From assembly GCF_039852015.1 (NCBI RefSeq), contig NZ_CP156627.1, positions 1,240,001-1,304,000 on the forward strand: a stretch of 64,000 nucleotides of DNA, read 5' to 3'. A program made the translations under genes and the position numbers. Below are positions 37,039 through 46,205 of this stretch, one piece after another. Source of the stretch: Robbsia sp. KACC 23696 (GTDB taxonomy: Bacteria; Pseudomonadota; Gammaproteobacteria; Burkholderiales; Burkholderiaceae). Under the pieces are notes generated by a model. That model ran no database searches. It saw nothing but the letters and a program-made list of their open reading frames with translations, and was not told the DNA's origin. Each line of letters begins with the position of its first letter. Position 1 is the stretch's first letter.

Positions 37039-38649
37039 TCAGGGCGCCTTGGATGCGCCGGTGGTCATTTGGACCGGCGATGCTTCCGCGCGGGCGTTGG
37101 CGCTCCATCCGCCTCCGAGTGCCGTGTAGAGCGTCACCAGGTTCTCCTGCTGGCTGAGTCGATCGCTGACCCATTGCGTCTGCGCGGTGTAGAGCGTGCG
37201 TTGTGCCGTCAGCAGCGTGAGGAAGCTGTCCAGCCCTGCGTGATAGCGCCCGAGCGCCGTATCGTAATACTTCTGCGCCGCGTCGACGTATTCCGCATCG
37301 GCCGCCAACTGGTCGTCATAGGTGGCGCGTCCCGCCAAGGCGTTCGATACTTCCTTGAATGCCGTCTGGATCGCTTTCTCGTAATCGGCGACGTAGATGT
37401 CCTTTTCGACTTTTGCCACATCCAGCGAAGCCTTCAATTCGCCGAAACTGAACAGCGGTGTCGAGATCGTCGGTGCGAACGCCCAGGCGCCGGTTCCCGC
37501 TTTGAACAGCTGCGACAATTGCGAGCTGGTGGTGCCGGCGCTGGCGGTCAGCGAAATCGTCGGGAAGAAAGCGGCACGCGCGGCGCCAACATAGGCATTC
37601 CCGGCCTTCAAGGCGTGCTCGGCCTCGACAATATCGGGACGGCGCGTCAACAGCTCGGACGGCAGCCCCGCAGGCACGGGGGCGAAGGGCGTGACGTCGT
37701 CCAAGGTGCGGTCGTCCGGGAAGCCATCCGGCAACGGCGCGCCGATGGCGGCGATCAGATTGTTGCGATCCTGCGCGACCGCCCGCTCATAGGCCGCCAG
37801 GCTCGATTTGGCGCTGCTCAGCGTCGTCCGTGCCTCTTGCACGTCTTCCATCGCTTCGTTGCCAAGCTGCGCTGCCTTCAGCGTCGTGTCGTAGGTCTGC
37901 TGATCCGACGCCACCGTCTTGCGCGCCACGTTCAGCAGCGTGCGGTCGGACAACCACGCCAGATAGTCGGTGGCGGTGGTCGATACGAGGCTCAGTTGGG
38001 TACTCCGACGCGCCGCGTCGGTGGACAGATAGGTCTCCAGTGCCTGCCGTTTCAAACTCCGCAAGCGTCCGAAGAAATCGATCTCCCAGGAAGACGTGCC
38101 GAGGCTGACCGAACTGCTGCCTGTCGTCGTCCCGAGCGAGTGAGAGCGGGAGCTGGAGCCGGTGGCCGTCAACGTCGGGCCGAGATCCGAACGGGCGATA
38201 CGATATTCCGCCTCGTATTCGGCGACCTGCAGCGCGGCGACGCGGAGGTCCCGATTGTTGTCCAAGGTCAGCGCGATCAATTGACGCAGATAGGGATCGA
38301 GGATGAATTGCTGCCAGTCGGCGAGCACCGGCGCACTTGTTTGATCGCGATTGGTCTGCTCGGTTTCGACGGCCGACGTTGATGCCGACGCCGATGCGCC
38401 TGCCGTCGCGCTGTTGCCGCGCACGGCGGCCACGCCACCGCTCGGATCGTAGTGCGTTGCCATCGGCGCGGCGGGGCGCTGGTAGGTCGGATCCAAGCTG
38501 CAGCCGGCGAAGACGCACGCCGTCGCGACGGCGGCGAGTATCGTCATGGCGCCGCCGGCGGTTTTTTGCGACGGGCGTTTGATGCCGGCGCCATGCACGT
38601 CACGCGTGTGCGGGCCACGCATTTTCAAGACATTTTTCAAATGCATCAT
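37039..38649 (-). CDS. Outer-membrane efflux channel, NodT family lipoprotein
   Basis: A 536-residue TolC-like channel of the RND pump, with a lipoprotein signal ending in the lipobox FAGC (CVFAGCSLDPTYQRP) and two outer-membrane-efflux repeats. Characteristic strings are SWEIDFFGRLRSLKRQALE and PDIVEAEHALKAGNAYVGAA. A short Ala/Ser-rich stretch follows the mature N-terminus. Its ATG at 38649 overlaps the permease stop by ATGA. It is the last gene of a five-gene co-directional set: response regulator, kinase, adaptor, permease, channel. Confidence 0.93.
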   Translation of the reverse strand: MMHLKNVLKMRGPHTRDVHGAGIKRPSQKTAGGAMTILAAVATACVFAGCSLDPTYQRPAAPMATHYDPSGGVAAVRGNSATAGASASASTSAVETEQTNRDQTSAPVLADWQQFILDPYLRQLIALTLDNNRDLRVAALQVAEYEAEYRIARSDLGPTLTATGSSSRSHSLGTTTGSSSVSLGTSSWEIDFFGRLRSLKRQALETYLSTDAARRSTQLSLVSTTATDYLAWLSDRTLLNVARKTVASDQQTYDTTLKAAQLGNEAMEDVQEARTTLSSAKSSLAAYERAVAQDRNNLIAAIGAPLPDGFPDDRTLDDVTPFAPVPAGLPSELLTRRPDIVEAEHALKAGNAYVGAARAAFFPTISLTASAGTTSSQLSQLFKAGTGAWAFAPTISTPLFSFGELKASLDVAKVEKDIYVADYEKAIQTAFKEVSNALAGRATYDDQLAADAEYVDAAQKYYDTALGRYHAGLDSFLTLLTAQRTLYTAQTQWVSDRLSQQENLVTLYTALGGGWSANARAEASPVQMTTGASKAP

Positions 38650-41600
38650 GTTTCCTTCCGCGGACGGTCGCTGTGGCGCGTGTCGCGCGCATCGTCGCCA
38701 TCTTCATCGTTTTCGTCATCATCGCGCGTCGTGATCGTCTTGCCGGAGAAGCGTCGGACGACGACGAAGAACACCGGGACCAGCAGGACGGCGAATACCG
38801 TGGCTGCGATGACGCCGCCGAGAACGCCGGTCCCCAGACCTTGCCGGCTCGCGGCGCCGGCACCGGAGGCGAAGACCATCGGCAGCACACCGAAGCCGAA
38901 CGCCAGCGACGTCATCAAAATCGGCCGCAGGCGAAGATGCGCCGCCTCGATGGCCGATTCGATCAGGCCGCGACCTTGCTCCTGCAGCGACTTGGCATAC
39001 TCGACGATTAGAATCGCGTTCTTCGTCGCCAGGCCGACTGTGGTCAATAAGCCGACCTTGAAGTAGATATCGTCGTCGAGTCCGCGCAAATGGGCGGCGG
39101 CCAAGGCCCCCACGACACCGAGCGGCACGACGAGGATGACCGAGATCGGCACGGACCAGCTTTCATACAAGCCGGCGAGGCACAGGAACACGACGATCAA
39201 CGACAAGGCGTAGAGATAGGCCGCCTGAGAGCCGGCGAGGCTTTCCTGGTAGGACTCACCGGTCCACTCCATGCCGACGCCTTGCGGCAGTTGCGCGACA
39301 AGCTTCTCGATTTCCTGCATCGCCTGACCCGAGCTGACGCCGTCCGGAACCTGCGCCGACATTTCGGATGCCAATTCGCGGTTATAGCGCTCGACCTGTG
39401 GCGAGCCCAGCGTCCAATGCCCGGTTGCGAAGGCGGAGAACGGGACCATCTCGGAATCGTAGTTCGTCGACGTGGTCGATGTGCTGCTCGACGACGTGGA
39501 CGTACTCGTCGAGGTGGTGCTCGAACTGCTTGAAGCCGCGGTGGAACTACTCGTCGACGCAGTCGACATGACGTACCAGGTGCCGATATCGAACGGCATC
39601 ATTCGATATTTCGCATCGCCCTGAACATACACCTTCTGGATCCGGCCGGTATCGATATAGTTGTTCACATACGATGAACCGAAGGCGGTTTCCAGCGTGC
39701 TGTTGATATTGGCGGCCGTCACGCCCATCGCGGCGGCTTTCAGATAATCGATATCGACTTCGTATTGCGGTTGATCGGCCATCCCTTGCGAGCGGACGGT
39801 ACCCAGCAGCGGGTCCTTCGCCGCCGCAGCGATCAATTGCGTGCGCGCTTTCGCCAACGCATCCGCGCCGGCACCGGCCTGATCTTCCAGTTCGAAGTCA
39901 AGCCCGCTGTAATTCCCCAGCGATTGGATCGCCGGCGGATTCATCACGAAAATCTGGGCCGATTTCTGTCCGGCGAAATGGCGATTTGCGGCCGCGATGA
40001 TCGCTTGCGCGGACTCGTTGCCGTTTCGCGCGCTCCAGTCTTTCAGGCGCACGAAGGCCATCGCGTTATTCTGGCCCGTCCCATTGAAACTGAAGCCCCC
40101 GAGCATGATGATCTTGTCGACGCCGGCGGTTTTGAGAAAGTAATCCTCGACCTGCTGTTCGACGACATCGGTCTGGTTCGCGGAACTACCCGGCGGCAAG
40201 GCCACCGTCGTCATAAAGTAGCCCTGGTCTTCCGTCGGCAGAAAGGAGCTCGGCAATTTCCAATACATCAGCCCGGCGATCAGGCAAATCACCCCATAGG
40301 CCAGGAACGATCGCAAAGGCCGCGCGATCATGGCGCCCACCCACACGCTGTAACGTCGGCTGCCATTGTCGAAGGTTCGGTTGAACCAGGCAAAAAATCC
40401 CTTTCGTTCGTGCTCGTCTTTCGCCGGTTTTAGCAACGTGGCGCACAGCGCCGGCGTCAACGTCAACGCCAGCACGACCGAGAGCACCATGGCGGCGGTG
40501 ATCGTCAGCGAGAATTGCCGATAGACGGCGCCCGTGGAGCCCGACATGAAGGCCATCGGGACGAACACGGCGACGAGCACGGCGGTAACGCCGACCAGTG
40601 CGCCGCCGATCTGTCCCATGGCCTTCATCGTCGCTTTCGCGGGGCTGAGCCGTTCCTCGCGCAGAATCCGTTCGACGTTCTCCACGACGACGATGGCATC
40701 ATCGACCAGCAGGCCGATGGCCAGCACCATCGCGAATAGCGAGAGCACATTGATCGTAAAGCCGAAGGCCGACATAAGCCCGAAGGTGCCGAGCAGCGCG
40801 ACCGGTACGACAACGGTCGGAATGATGGTCGCACGCAGGTTTCCCAAAAACAGGAACATGACGAGGAAGACCAGCACCACGGCCACCAGCAAGGTCTTGA
40901 CGACTTCACTGACCGATATCGAGATGAAGGGCGTCGTGTCGTAGGGATAATCGATGGCCACGTTCGACGGCAATTGCTTTTGCAGCACGGCCATTTTCGC
41001 CTTGACCGCCTTTGCGACGTTCAACGCATTGGCGCCAGTGGCCATTTCCACGGCCATCGTCGCAGCCGGTTTGCCGTTCACGCGCGATGTCGTATCGTAA
41101 GCGTCGCCGCCCACCTCGATACGTGCGACGTCCTTCAGGTAGACCCGCGAGCCGTCGGTATTGACCCGCAGCAGAATATCGCCGAATTGGTCGGTGGTTT
41201 TCAGGATGCCCTTCGCGGTGATCGTCGCGTTGATCACCTGTTGACTCGTCGACGGTGTGCCACCGATCTGACCGAGCGAGAGCTGCGTATTCTGGTTCGT
41301 GATCGCCGTGGTCACGTCACTGGTCATCAGCCCATAGCTGCGCAGTTTGCGCGGGTCGAGCCAGATGCGCATCGCATGCTGCGCGCCAAACAGCTTCACG
41401 TCGCCCACGCCGCTGATCTGCGTCAGCGGATCTTCGATGCGGGTGGCGATCAGATTGCCGAGGTCGACATCGTTCATGCTGCCGTCGGTGGACGACAGCG
41501 ACACCATCATCAGGAAACTGGTGCCGGCCTTCGAGACCTCGACGCCTTGGCTTTGCACCGCCGTCGGCAGTGAGGCATTGGCTTCCTGCACTTTGTTCTG

Positions 41601-41921
41601 GACCTGCATCGCCGCGACGTCGGAGTTCGTCCCGGCCTTGAAGCTCAGCGTGATCTGCGCGCTGCCGGCCGAGCTGCTGGTCGACGACATATAGAGCAGA
41701 TTATCGAGACCGCTCAAATCCTGTTCGATGACTTGCGTGACGGTTGTCGCCACGGTGTCGGCCGACGCACCCGGATAGGTGGCCGACACGCGGATCGTCG
41801 GCGGCGCGATGGTGGGATACTGCTCGACCGGCAACGTCGTGATGGCCGCGCCACCCAGCATCATGATGACGACCGCGAAAACGCAGGCCAGAATCGGTCG
41901 GTGAATGAAAAATCGGGACAT
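38646..41921 (-). CDS. RND efflux permease (AcrB/HAE1 type) with Ser/Thr insertion
   Basis: A 1091-residue proton-driven drug exporter of the inner membrane, about 40 residues longer than AcrB. Twelve transmembrane helices are arranged as two halves; the proton-relay Asp pair is in GLLVDDAIVVVENVERI and the relay Lys in VGLATKNAILIVEYAKSL. The N-terminus MSRFFIHRPILACVFAVVIM is standard for the family. The extra length comes from a 34-residue tract of only Ser, Thr and Ala at residues 786-819, in the periplasmic porter region between WYVM and MVPFSAF, where AcrB has a short hairpin. It lies nine bases after the adaptor gene and overlaps the channel gene. Confidence 0.95.
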   Translation of the reverse strand: MSRFFIHRPILACVFAVVIMMLGGAAITTLPVEQYPTIAPPTIRVSATYPGASADTVATTVTQVIEQDLSGLDNLLYMSSTSSSAGSAQITLSFKAGTNSDVAAMQVQNKVQEANASLPTAVQSQGVEVSKAGTSFLMMVSLSSTDGSMNDVDLGNLIATRIEDPLTQISGVGDVKLFGAQHAMRIWLDPRKLRSYGLMTSDVTTAITNQNTQLSLGQIGGTPSTSQQVINATITAKGILKTTDQFGDILLRVNTDGSRVYLKDVARIEVGGDAYDTTSRVNGKPAATMAVEMATGANALNVAKAVKAKMAVLQKQLPSNVAIDYPYDTTPFISISVSEVVKTLLVAVVLVFLVMFLFLGNLRATIIPTVVVPVALLGTFGLMSAFGFTINVLSLFAMVLAIGLLVDDAIVVVENVERILREERLSPAKATMKAMGQIGGALVGVTAVLVAVFVPMAFMSGSTGAVYRQFSLTITAAMVLSVVLALTLTPALCATLLKPAKDEHERKGFFAWFNRTFDNGSRRYSVWVGAMIARPLRSFLAYGVICLIAGLMYWKLPSSFLPTEDQGYFMTTVALPPGSSANQTDVVEQQVEDYFLKTAGVDKIIMLGGFSFNGTGQNNAMAFVRLKDWSARNGNESAQAIIAAANRHFAGQKSAQIFVMNPPAIQSLGNYSGLDFELEDQAGAGADALAKARTQLIAAAAKDPLLGTVRSQGMADQPQYEVDIDYLKAAAMGVTAANINSTLETAFGSSYVNNYIDTGRIQKVYVQGDAKYRMMPFDIGTWYVMSTASTSSSTAASSSSSTTSTSTSTSSSSTSTTSTNYDSEMVPFSAFATGHWTLGSPQVERYNRELASEMSAQVPDGVSSGQAMQEIEKLVAQLPQGVGMEWTGESYQESLAGSQAAYLYALSLIVVFLCLAGLYESWSVPISVILVVPLGVVGALAAAHLRGLDDDIYFKVGLLTTVGLATKNAILIVEYAKSLQEQGRGLIESAIEAAHLRLRPILMTSLAFGFGVLPMVFASGAGAASRQGLGTGVLGGVIAATVFAVLLVPVFFVVVRRFSGKTITTRDDDENDEDGDDARDTRHSDRPRKET
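39465..39566 (-). repeat. Low-complexity Ser/Thr/Ala codon tract within the RND permease gene
   Basis: Thirty-four consecutive codons encode only Ser, Thr and Ala, using TCG, ACG, AGC, AGT and related codons, so the DNA has many GTCGAC/CTCGTCGA-like repeats. The frame is kept open on both sides and resumes with the conserved porter sequence. It looks like an expanded microsatellite-type insertion. Confidence 0.85.
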
Positions 41922-41930
41922 GTCGGCTCC

Positions 41931-43190
41931 TTATTGCGCCGTCGCGCTTGCCGAAGCGGCCGATGCCGGGGCGGCCGTCGCGCTCGACGCAGCGGTCGCA
42001 TTCGCCGCCGTCGCCTGCTGTTCGACCGGCGTCACCGTCATCCCGGCGCTGAGCGATTGCAGGCCGTCGACGATCACGCGGTCTCCCGCTTGCAGGCCTT
42101 TTGTCACGATCCATTGGTTTCCATAGGCGCTATCCGCGGTGACGGTACGACTGGCGACCTTGTTATTGCCATCGACCACCAACACCGTCGACAGGCCGCC
42201 GGAGCCGCGCGACACGATGGCCTGCGGAACGAGCAGGGCGTTCTGCTGGGTGCCTTCGCTGAAGGTCGCGCTGACGAACATACCGGGAAGCAGTTCGTGT
42301 TGCGGATTCGGGAAGACGGAGCGCAATGTGACGGACCCCGTGGTCGTATCGACCGATATGTCGGAAAACTGCAGCGTGCCTTTTATCGGATAGGTCGCAC
42401 CGTCTTCCGTCATCAGCGTGACCGCTGCCGACGCCGGCGTGATGCGGCCGGCCGCAATCGCCTTGCGCAGGCGCAGACCGTCCGCGCTCGAGCGCGTGAC
42501 GTCGAGGTACATGTTGTCGATCGATTGGATGGTTGCCAGCGCGGTGGTTTGGTCCGCCGTGACCAGTGCGCCCGCCGTCACCGACGACTTGCCGATCCGA
42601 CCGCTGATCGGTGCGACGATACGCGTGCGCGTCAAATTGACGCGGGCACTTTCCAATGTGCCGCGATCGGCGATCACGTCGGCGTCGGCTTCCCGTGCGG
42701 CCGCGACGTAGTTCTCGACGTCCTGCTGGCTGACCCCATTGATTTTCAGCAACGCCTGATAGCGTTGCGCGGTTAGATCGGCTGCGTGTGCCGTGGCTTC
42801 GGCTTTCAGTAGCGTGCCGCGTGCCGTGTCATAGGTGGCTTGATAGCTGGCGGCATCCAGTTGGTACAGCGGTTGACCCGCTTTCACCGTGGCCCCTTCG
42901 GTGAAGAGACGCTTTTGCACGACGCCGTCGACCTGCGGGCGCACGTCGGCATCCTCGACCGCCGACAAGCGGCCGGACAAGGTATCGACGAGCGCAATGG
43001 CGCGAGGCTGCACCGTCTGAACGGTGACGTTCGGCGCAGCGTGTTGGTTGGCATCCGCGTTTTCGGGCGAAGCCGATTTTCCGCAGCCCGACAATGTGGC
43101 CGCTACGGCGGCCGATAGCGCGACACAGGTTGCGAATACTGCCCGATGCCGTGCGCGACGCTGCGTCGCCTTTTTTGATCTTTGTTGCAT
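41931..43190 (-). CDS. RND efflux periplasmic adaptor (membrane-fusion lipoprotein)
   Basis: A 419-residue adaptor that joins the permease to the outer-membrane channel. A signal peptide ends in the lipobox LSGC (TLSGCGKSA), followed by the first lipoyl half (DVRPQVDGVVQKRLFTEGATV), an alpha-helical hairpin (about 110-170), the second lipoyl half (TRIVAPISGRIGKSSVTAGA), a beta-barrel and the membrane-proximal domain. The last 35 residues are Ala/Ser-rich. It is the first gene of the pump set, 203 bases after the sensor kinase gene, a gap that holds candidate control elements. Confidence 0.94.
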   Translation of the reverse strand: MQQRSKKATQRRARHRAVFATCVALSAAVAATLSGCGKSASPENADANQHAAPNVTVQTVQPRAIALVDTLSGRLSAVEDADVRPQVDGVVQKRLFTEGATVKAGQPLYQLDAASYQATYDTARGTLLKAEATAHAADLTAQRYQALLKINGVSQQDVENYVAAAREADADVIADRGTLESARVNLTRTRIVAPISGRIGKSSVTAGALVTADQTTALATIQSIDNMYLDVTRSSADGLRLRKAIAAGRITPASAAVTLMTEDGATYPIKGTLQFSDISVDTTTGSVTLRSVFPNPQHELLPGMFVSATFSEGTQQNALLVPQAIVSRGSGGLSTVLVVDGNNKVASRTVTADSAYGNQWIVTKGLQAGDRVIVDGLQSLSAGMTVTPVEQQATAANATAASSATAAPASAASASATAQ

Positions 43191-43224
43191 ACCGGCTGAC
43201 GCCCCCCTCGGCTTAAGTCGTCTT

Positions 43225-43343
43225 GCCGGGCAGCCGGTGGTGCCGTGTCTGCCCGGCCGGCCAGGCAGACCCTGACCAGCAAAGCAGCGAATCTTACAGA
43301 TCGACGTCTTACAAAGGCTTAGGGTCGCGTTACCAGTTGTAAT
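43225..43343 (-). promoter_or_regulatory. Control region upstream of the efflux adaptor gene
   Basis: The 203-base gap 43191-43393 contains a hairpin with 8-base arms, GCCGGGCA (43225-43232) and TGCCCGGC (43250-43257). It also has CTTACAG (43293), CTTACAA (43308), offset by 15 bases, and TTGTAAT (43337-43343). Related TTGTAAG/TTGTAAT copies occur before the response-regulator gene (45733 and 45761), so they may be that regulator's boxes. This is short-motif evidence. Confidence 0.35.
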
Positions 43344-43393
43344 TTTCGTGGAAAAACCCGACGGAATGGTTCTGCCGCGTCGCGCGGCACGCG

Positions 43394-44818
43394 TCAGCGA
43401 ACTGGAAAGGATAAGGCGACGCGCAAGCCGCCGCCGTCACGCTCGGCGACGTTCGCCACCGTCATATCGGCATCGTAGGAGCGGGCGAGGCGTCGAACGA
43501 TGGCCAGGCCCAGCCCCGAGTGCGCGCCAGCGCCTCGTGCTAGGTCGAGGCGCACGAAGGGGCGTTGCACGCGCTCGATATCGGCTTGCGGAATGCCGGC
43601 GCCATGATCGCGAACCGCGAGCGTGAAACGGTCGGCCTGACGGTGCGTCTCGATAATCAAAGGCGGTGCGCCATAGGCGAAGCCATTCTCGATCAGGTTC
43701 GACAAGATCCGATCGATATCGACGGTGGGGAGTCGGAAGGCCGGCCCGGCGTGGAGCGCGAGGCGAATCATCGGCGTTTCCTCGGCGTCGCCGTCTGCTG
43801 CGCTCTCCGACGCGAGCGACGTCGCCATCGCATCGTCCTGGCCATAGCGTTGCAGGCATAGCGCATCCACCGACGTCAAATCGGTGCCGGGGCCGCCCAT
43901 CGAGCTGGGTGCCGGGACGTCGCCGCCGACGCGATTGGACTCGCTGCCGGCGAACGCAAGGAATTGCGAGACGATACGCGTCATCGCGGCGGTGTCGTTC
44001 AGGAAGCCGTGTTGCATGCGCTCGTCGGCGATGAGGGCGGCGCGGACCTGCATTCGCGCAAGGGGCGCCCGCAGATCGTGGGCGACGCCGGCGAGCATGA
44101 CCGCGCGTTCTTGATCGGCATCACAGATCTCGCGGGTCATTTCGTTGAAGTCGGTGATCAAGCCCTTGACTTCGCTGGGTCCGACGGCGCGGACGGGCGC
44201 CGGTCGAATGCCGATGCGCAGATCGCGCGCCGCGCGGGCCAGACGCCGCAGGGGCCGCTGGATTTGCCACGCGCCCAGCAAGGCCAGCGCAATGGCGAGG
44301 GCGAGCATCGTCGCGGACGCGCCCAGCAAACGTTCCACCGCGGGCGAATCGACGGGGACGCGCAGCCAGCGTTCCGCATTGCCGTAGCGCAGCCAGATCT
44401 GCGATACATGGCCATCCAACACCACGCGACTGTGCTCGGGGAGGTCCGAGAGCAGTTGGTGGCCGAAGACGGCATCGGTCGTATCGACGCAGCCATCGGG
44501 ACAGCCCGGCGGATAGCCTTTCGGGCCGACGTCGGCAAAGGCGAAATGCAGCGTGGCGGCCATGCGGTCCTGTTGGGAGGCGGACAAGGTGGGCGTATTG
44601 GCGTCTCTTGCCTCGCCATAGACCACGGCCGAAACCCGCGCGATGTGCGCCGCTTCGATTCGGGCGTGCTGCCTGCCGACCAAAAATATCCAGATCCATT
44701 GGGTCAGCATCAGCAACACGATGGCGAGCAGCGCATAACGTACGAAGACGCTATTCAAACTGCGCATGCCGCGTCTCAGGCCACCCGCGAGACGGGGCCA
44801 GGTATCGGCGATACTCAT
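43394..44818 (-). CDS. Two-component sensor histidine kinase
   Basis: A 474-residue membrane kinase. One transmembrane helix lies near the N-terminus (YALLAIVLLMLTQWIWIFL) and another near residues 170-190 (MLALAIALALLGAWQI), with a periplasmic sensing loop between that contains a Cys pair in GCPDGCVDTT. It is followed by a HAMP domain, a HisKA box with phospho-acceptor His in LAGVAHDLRAPLARM, and an ATPase domain with N box NLIENGFAYG and G boxes DHGAGIP and GLGLAIVRRLA. It overlaps the response regulator by ATGA and precedes the efflux genes, so it probably senses a drug or envelope damage. Confidence 0.93.
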   Translation of the reverse strand: MSIADTWPRLAGGLRRGMRSLNSVFVRYALLAIVLLMLTQWIWIFLVGRQHARIEAAHIARVSAVVYGEARDANTPTLSASQQDRMAATLHFAFADVGPKGYPPGCPDGCVDTTDAVFGHQLLSDLPEHSRVVLDGHVSQIWLRYGNAERWLRVPVDSPAVERLLGASATMLALAIALALLGAWQIQRPLRRLARAARDLRIGIRPAPVRAVGPSEVKGLITDFNEMTREICDADQERAVMLAGVAHDLRAPLARMQVRAALIADERMQHGFLNDTAAMTRIVSQFLAFAGSESNRVGGDVPAPSSMGGPGTDLTSVDALCLQRYGQDDAMATSLASESAADGDAEETPMIRLALHAGPAFRLPTVDIDRILSNLIENGFAYGAPPLIIETHRQADRFTLAVRDHGAGIPQADIERVQRPFVRLDLARGAGAHSGLGLAIVRRLARSYDADMTVANVAERDGGGLRVALSFPVR

Positions 44819-45657
44819 GGCTGCCCCCCGGGCGCCTCGCCGGGCGACGTGTCGTCTTCCGCCGGCGGCGGAACGAACATATAACCGGCGCTGCGGATTG
44901 TCTGGATGATTTCAGGACGACCAGGGTCGTTTTCCAAAAACCGGCGCAGGCGGAATATTGGTACGTCGATCCCCCGTTCGCTCGCCGCCGCATGGCCACC
45001 ATGCCATAGCGATAACAATCGCGGCCGTGACAGTGCCTCGTGCGGATGACGCGCCAGCACGCTCAACAGCGTGAATTCGCTATGGGTCAATCGGATCGTT
45101 TCGCCATTGCGTTGCAGTCGCCGCATCCCAAAATCCAGGACGAAGCGGCCGAAACGGAGCGGCGCCGGCGTTTGTGACGTAGCGAAGGGAACGATGGCGG
45201 CGGGCACACCGGGGACATCGCTGCCCGACGGCTGACGGGTGGCCGCGCTTGCGGGGAGGCCCGTGGCCGTCTCCGGAATATGGTGATGACGCCGCAGTAC
45301 TGCCTGAATGCGGGCCAGCAATTCCTGCGGCATGAACGGTTTGCCGACGTAGTCATCCGCGCCGGATTCGAGCCCGAGAATGCGATCGACGCCTTCGTCC
45401 AGCGCCGTCAGCATGATCGCCGGCGTGGTGTCACCGCTTGCCCGTAGTGCGCGGAGCGCCTGCAGGCCGTCGATACCCGGCATCATGCGATCCAACACGA
45501 CGATTGACGGGCGCAGGCGCATGACGTGTCCCGGAAGGTCTGTCGCATCAGCGTGCGTCACCGCGCGAATCTGGCGCGACGCGAAGAATGTCTCTATCAA
45601 GGCCCGCAACGCGGCATCATCATCGATCAACAACACACTACACGGTACATCGGGCAT
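44815..45657 (-). CDS. OmpR/PhoB-family response regulator
   Basis: A 280-residue regulator with an N-terminal receiver domain (acidic pocket LIDDDAALR, phospho-acceptor Asp in IVVLDRMMPGIDGL, Lys in VGKPFMP). The linker, about 50 residues from 130 to 175, is longer than usual. A C-terminal winged helix follows (LTHSEFTLLSVLARHPHEAL and ERGIDVPIFRLRRFLE). It leads the set of co-directional efflux genes, so it most likely activates the pump. Its own start is at the ATG at 45657. Confidence 0.94.
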   Translation of the reverse strand: MPDVPCSVLLIDDDAALRALIETFFASRQIRAVTHADATDLPGHVMRLRPSIVVLDRMMPGIDGLQALRALRASGDTTPAIMLTALDEGVDRILGLESGADDYVGKPFMPQELLARIQAVLRRHHHIPETATGLPASAATRQPSGSDVPGVPAAIVPFATSQTPAPLRFGRFVLDFGMRRLQRNGETIRLTHSEFTLLSVLARHPHEALSRPRLLSLWHGGHAAASERGIDVPIFRLRRFLENDPGRPEIIQTIRSAGYMFVPPPAEDDTSPGEAPGGQP

Positions 45658-45732
45658 CGGCGCAAATCCAGAGTCGGTCTGGATGGAAATAAGTCAGGCA
45701 CTACAGGATAACTGACGATCGCGTAAGCGATG

Positions 45733-45881
45733 TTGTAAGAATGCGCAGCATTGTCGCGGATTGTAATGGTTCGAAAGAAAAGGCCCGCGTGTCGTGTTGC
45801 ACCGTAATAAAGGCGTCTTTTGCATGCAGCGCGGTACGCGTCAGCGCTGTCCTACGCTGCTATCAGCCTTTGTAGGACAGC
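45733..45881. promoter_or_regulatory. Intergenic control region between the response regulator and csbD-type gene
   Basis: The 298-base gap 45658-45955 separates divergent genes. It holds TTGTAAG (45733-45739) and TTGTAAT (45761-45767) near the response-regulator start. Next to the CsbD gene there is a perfect 10-base inverted repeat, GCTGTCCTAC (45846-45855) and GTAGGACAGC (45872-45881), followed by TATTTTT. No gene is visible here. The repeat could be an operator or the terminator of a small RNA. Confidence 0.4.
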
Positions 45882-45955
45882 TATTTTTCCTGCAACTGCT
45901 AACCTAGTATCAGAAAAGCCAGCAGGGCTTTTCGCAACGACGCTAAGGAGACGAG

Positions 45956-46132
45956 ATGAATAAGGCACAAACCGAAGGCATCAAGGATCAAGTCAAGGGC
46001 AAGACCAACGAGCTGGTTGGCAAGGTCACCGGTGACAAGGCGCAACAAGCCAAGGGTAATCTTCAGCAAGCCGCCGGTAAGACGGAAAAGGCTGCTGGGG
46101 ACGCCGTCGAACGTTCGAAAAAGACGCACTGA
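45956..46132 (+). CDS. CsbD family stress-response protein
   Basis: A 58-residue, highly charged, Gly/Lys/Ala-rich helical protein. It begins MNKAQTEGIKDQVKGKTNEL and has the repeated KGKTNELVGKVTGDKAQQAKG and LQQAAGKTEKAAGDA pattern of CsbD/YjbJ proteins. An AAGGAG ribosome site precedes the ATG at 45956. Members are abundant general-stress proteins of unknown molecular function. It is a single-gene unit with its own terminator and a conspicuous inverted repeat upstream. Confidence 0.9.
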   Translation: MNKAQTEGIKDQVKGKTNELVGKVTGDKAQQAKGNLQQAAGKTEKAAGDAVERSKKTH

Positions 46133-46177
46133 GCGATCCTTTTCGATCCTCGTAAAAAGTAATATGGAATGACGTTC

Positions 46178-46205
46178 AAAGCGCGCCTCTGGCGCGCTTT
46201 TTTTT
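46178..46205 (+). terminator. Intrinsic terminator after the CsbD gene
   Basis: AAAGCGCGCC (46178-46187) and GGCGCGCTTT (46191-46200) form a 10-pair stem with loop TCT, followed by more T to 46205. It lies 45 bases after the stop codon; this is a strong rho-independent terminator. Confidence 0.92.

Noticed and set aside
36859-38382. Long open frame antisense to the efflux channel gene
   Set aside because: The opposite strand encodes a clear NodT-family protein; the antisense product is Arg-rich and without a family.
39465-39566. Frameshift or assembly error as the explanation of the Ser/Thr tract
   Set aside because: The permease frame is continuous on both sides and resumes exactly at a conserved segment; a shift would have destroyed one side. 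Raw-read checking would still be useful.
43225-43257. Intrinsic terminator after the adaptor promoter hairpin
   Set aside because: The stem is good, but it is not followed by T on either strand, so it was kept only as a control element.
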